Source: an uncultured Propioniciclava sp.
GTDB taxonomy: Bacteria; Actinomycetota; Actinomycetes; Propionibacteriales; Propionibacteriaceae
Direction of reading: 5' to 3'
Length of the DNA stretch: 7,358 nucleotides
Assembly (NCBI GenBank): GCA_937872005.1
Contig: CALMPQ010000163.1
Coordinates: 1-7,358 of the forward strand
The notes under the pieces were generated by a model. The model saw only the letters and a list, made by a program, of their open reading frames with translations, ran no database searches and was not told the DNA's origin. How positions within the stretch are numbered: position 1 is the stretch's first letter; every line of letters begins with the position of its first letter. Position numbers and translations under genes: made by a program. This document shows positions 5,979-7,358 of the stretch, one piece after another.

Positions 5979-6511
5979 ACTTCACGACCGCCGCCCTCGT
6001 CGTGGCCTGGCTGGCGATCCTGCTGCTGGCCTTCGGCTTCGCCGGCCTCATGGCGCAGGTCACCGAACTGCGGCGCGCGCTGGGTCAGGCGTCCGGGGGC
6101 GGCCACGCCGGGCACGGACACGGCGGCGCCGCCGGGCCGGCGATCGGCCTGGCGCTGCCGGCGTCCGGCGACCTGGCGGTGCTGCGGCCCGCGGGCGGGG
6201 GCATCATCGCGTTCGTGTCCCCCGGCTGCCCCTCGTGCGCCGGCGTACTGCAGGACCTGGCCGCCGCTCCCCCCGCCGGGGAACTGGTGGTCGTGTCGAC
6301 CGGTGACTGCGGCGACCTGCCGGTCGGACTCGCCGCCACGTGCCACGCGCGGGCCGGTCACCTGCTGAGCGCGCTCCGCGTGCCGGCGACCCCGTACCTG
6401 GTGTCGGTGGATGCGGCCGGCACCATCGCCGATGTGATCCTCCCCCTCGACCACGACGACCTCACCCACTGGCTGACCCACGATGCCGCCCGGAAGGATG
6501 CCCTGTCATGA
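5975..6511 (+). CDS. MauD-like membrane-tethered thioredoxin-fold protein
   Basis: The 178-residue protein has one N-terminal membrane helix (about 5-27) that should leave the rest outside the cytoplasm. A Gly/His-rich linker follows (GGGHAGHGHGGAAG, 41-54). The thioredoxin-like domain has FVSPGCPSC with the C85-P-S-C88 active site and a cis-proline segment VPATPYLVSVD (P140). SPxCPxC is the form seen in MauD. A second pair, C112 and C123, lies in the domain and may form a structural or relay disulfide. The N-terminal GLALPASGDLAV corresponds to the short strand before the thioredoxin core. In methylamine-using bacteria MauD works with MauE in maturation of the light chain. The start is ATG 5975 (ATGA overlap, GGAGGT at 5964-5969 five bases upstream); the stop overlaps the next start as ATGA. 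TlpA/ResA-like function is the alternative label. Confidence 0.87.
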   Translation: MNFTTAALVVAWLAILLLAFGFAGLMAQVTELRRALGQASGGGHAGHGHGGAAGPAIGLALPASGDLAVLRPAGGGIIAFVSPGCPSCAGVLQDLAAAPPAGELVVVSTGDCGDLPVGLAATCHARAGHLLSALRVPATPYLVSVDAAGTIADVILPLDHDDLTHWLTHDAARKDALS

Positions 6512-7017
6512 CCCTCCGCTTCGACGACCTGCCCGCCGCCGACGAGAAGCACCTCCGCGCCCGGTTGACGGCCTCCCCCTCGCGCCGCGGCCTGTTCAAG
6601 GCGGCCGCCTACACCGGCGTCGGCGTCGCCTTCGGCGCCTTCTCGCTGGTCAACCGCAGCGCCCAGAAGGCCGAGGCCGCCTACTTCCTCGACTACACCA
6701 GCACCACGACCGGACCCTGCGCCACCTACGCCAAGGACCACACCGAGAAGGGCCTCAAGTGCGGCCCCTCGGCGATGTGCAACGACCTGCGCTGCTGCTG
6801 GCGCTACCGCACCGCCGCCGGCAACCTCAACGGCTGGCACAAGCAGGCCCCCGCCGTCGCCGGCACCCACTACCTGTTCCGCCCCGACGCGTGCTGGGGC
6901 GGCACCTACGACAGTTGGCAGTGGAAGTTCAGCGACGGGCGCACGTACCGCTGCTCGGACGGCTGGACCTGCCGCAACGGTTCCTGCATCCGCACGATCT
7001 GCCCCTGGGCCGTCTGA
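6508..7017 (+). CDS. Tat-exported Cys/Trp-rich small protein, possible remote MauA relative
   Basis: The 169-residue protein begins with a long n-region (LRFDDL...) and a twin-arginine motif SRRGLFK (25-31), then a weak hydrophobic stretch (AAAYTGVGVAFGAFSLV) and AEA at 55-57, a plausible cleavage site. The mature part of about 112 residues holds ten Cys (71, 85, 91, 96, 97, 129, 149, 155, 160, 165) and seven Trp (98, 110, 130, 137, 139, 153, 167), so up to five disulfides. Methylamine dehydrogenase light chains are also Tat-exported, rich in disulfides and made with MauE/MauD. From memory of Paracoccus MauA, W110 followed by GTHYL...D.C can be laid against Trp57 followed by GQSYL...D.C, and W153 may match Trp108. 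This alignment is by eye and weak. The ATG at 6508 overlaps the MauD-like stop. It is surely the cargo of the operon; its activity is unknown. Confidence 0.85.
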   Translation: MTLRFDDLPAADEKHLRARLTASPSRRGLFKAAAYTGVGVAFGAFSLVNRSAQKAEAAYFLDYTSTTTGPCATYAKDHTEKGLKCGPSAMCNDLRCCWRYRTAAGNLNGWHKQAPAVAGTHYLFRPDACWGGTYDSWQWKFSDGRTYRCSDGWTCRNGSCIRTICPWAV

Positions 7018-7027
7018 CCTGGACGCC

Positions 7028-7234
7028 GTGACCTCCCGTTCGTCCACCCCCACCTGGCGGGGCGGCACGCTGCGCCAGTGGGTCGCGGACCCCCTGTGGC
7101 TGCTGTGGGCGCTGGGCGGCACCGGGGCGGTCCTCGTGGCCGTCGCGGTGGTCGGCTCACCCGTGTGGGGGCCCGTGGCGTTGCTGGGTGTCGCCGCGTC
7201 GACGGCGGCCGTCGCCCTGTCCGGGAGCACCTGA
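7028..7234 (+). CDS. Small two-helix membrane protein of unknown function
   Basis: The 68-residue product starts with GTG at 7028, ten bases after the stop of the Cys/Trp-rich protein. There is no clear ribosome site, but codon third positions are almost all G or C, which supports real coding. A basic, Trp-containing N-terminus (TWRGGTLRQWVADPLWLLW) leads into two hydrophobic helices at about 22-43 and 46-65. It has no cysteine. In the Paracoccus mau operon the place after mauA is taken by amicyanin, which this is not. I do not recognise the family; it may anchor the exported protein or form part of a membrane electron-transfer step, which is speculation. The frame stays open and hydrophobic after its TGA. 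Confidence 0.65.
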   Translation: MTSRSSTPTWRGGTLRQWVADPLWLLWALGGTGAVLVAVAVVGSPVWGPVALLGVAASTAAVALSGST

Positions 7235-7240
7235 GGCCTG

Positions 7241-7279
7241 AACAGCGCGTGGGCGCTGTTGGCTTCGGTTCGAGGCCAA
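7241..7279 (+). terminator. Two abutting hairpins after the redox operon
   Basis: The first hairpin is AACAGCGC-GTGG-GCGCTGTT (7241-7260), a perfect eight-pair stem starting seven bases after the stop codon. The second is TTGGCTTCG-GTT-CGAGGCCAA (7259-7279), nine pairs including one G-U. They share two bases. No T-run follows, only a C-rich stretch, so this would be a non-canonical terminator of the kind common in high-GC actinobacteria, or an mRNA processing or stability element. Confidence 0.4.
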
Positions 7280-7300
7280 TCCTCCCCCCTTCCCCTGTGG

Positions 7301-7358
7301 GTGGCGTTCGCGGTAGGCACGACCCTCGGTGGTGCCGTCACCGGCCTCGGCCTGGCGC
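7301..7358 (+). CDS. Possible start of a further membrane protein (3' incomplete)
   Basis: From GTG 7301 the frame reads VAFAVGTTLGGAVTGLGLA and runs off the window. It is hydrophobic and its codons end mostly in G or C, unlike the bases just upstream. No ribosome site precedes the GTG, and the start could instead be CTG 7295 or TTG 7259. This is the same frame as the preceding 68-residue gene. Too little is visible to name it. Confidence 0.25.
   Translation, partial: MAFAVGTTLGGAVTGLGLA

Noticed and set aside
6508..7017. Reading the Cys-rich protein as a lanthipeptide or other RiPP precursor.
   Set aside because: It has a twin-arginine signal, a long mature chain and no LanB/LanC/LanM, radical SAM or ABC exporter gene next to it.
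4732..7234. A complete methylamine dehydrogenase operon.
   Set aside because: No beta-propeller large subunit, MauF, diheme MauG or amicyanin is present in the window, and the light-chain similarity is only remote.

Overview
The window is very GC-rich DNA with almost exclusively G/C-ending codons, GTG starts and short or overlapping gene junctions. This fits a high-GC actinobacterium. I favour a member of the Propionibacteriales from the general look of the proteins, but that rank is inference. Ten genes are supported. Eight are complete, one (at the left edge) lacks its true start, and one at the right edge is only a weak partial candidate beside the ninth complete small ORF. No RNA gene, insertion sequence or CRISPR array is visible, and no gene-free stretch exceeds about 120 bases.

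Left part (1-2848, + strand). A membrane-anchored protein has an N-terminus that looks like the N-lobe of an actinobacterial Ser/Thr kinase without its catalytic lysine, then one transmembrane helix and a Pro/Ser-rich repeat tail. It overlaps a Cof-type HAD phosphatase by a GTGA junction. A cytochrome P450 with an intact heme-thiolate motif but an atypical I-helix follows, with its own AGGAGG ribosome site.

Middle (2864-4610, - strand). A secreted polysaccharide deacetylase carries three S-layer-homology-type repeats ahead of its catalytic domain. It converges on the P450 with only 15 bases between stop codons. Upstream of it lies a small zincin-family metallopeptidase (HExxH) that appears to be read from a leaderless transcript.

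Right part (4732-7234, + strand). This is the most interesting region. Four genes are chained by three successive ATGA stop/start overlaps: a 224-residue protein of unknown function with no cysteine, a MauE-like membrane protein with a CxC motif, a MauD-like membrane-tethered thioredoxin with a CPSC motif, and a Tat-exported small protein rich in Cys (10) and Trp (7). A two-helix membrane protein follows. The order E-D-A is that of the methylamine dehydrogenase (mau) operon of Paracoccus, but no MauB large subunit, MauF, MauG or amicyanin is seen. The simplest reading is an oxidative-folding machine (E + D) dedicated to one exported disulfide-rich substrate, which may be a remote relative of the tryptophan tryptophylquinone-bearing light chain MauA. 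What the substrate does, and whether it carries a quinone cofactor, cannot be told from the sequence. A candidate promoter with a 13-bp palindrome over its -10 box precedes this operon, and two abutting hairpins follow it.
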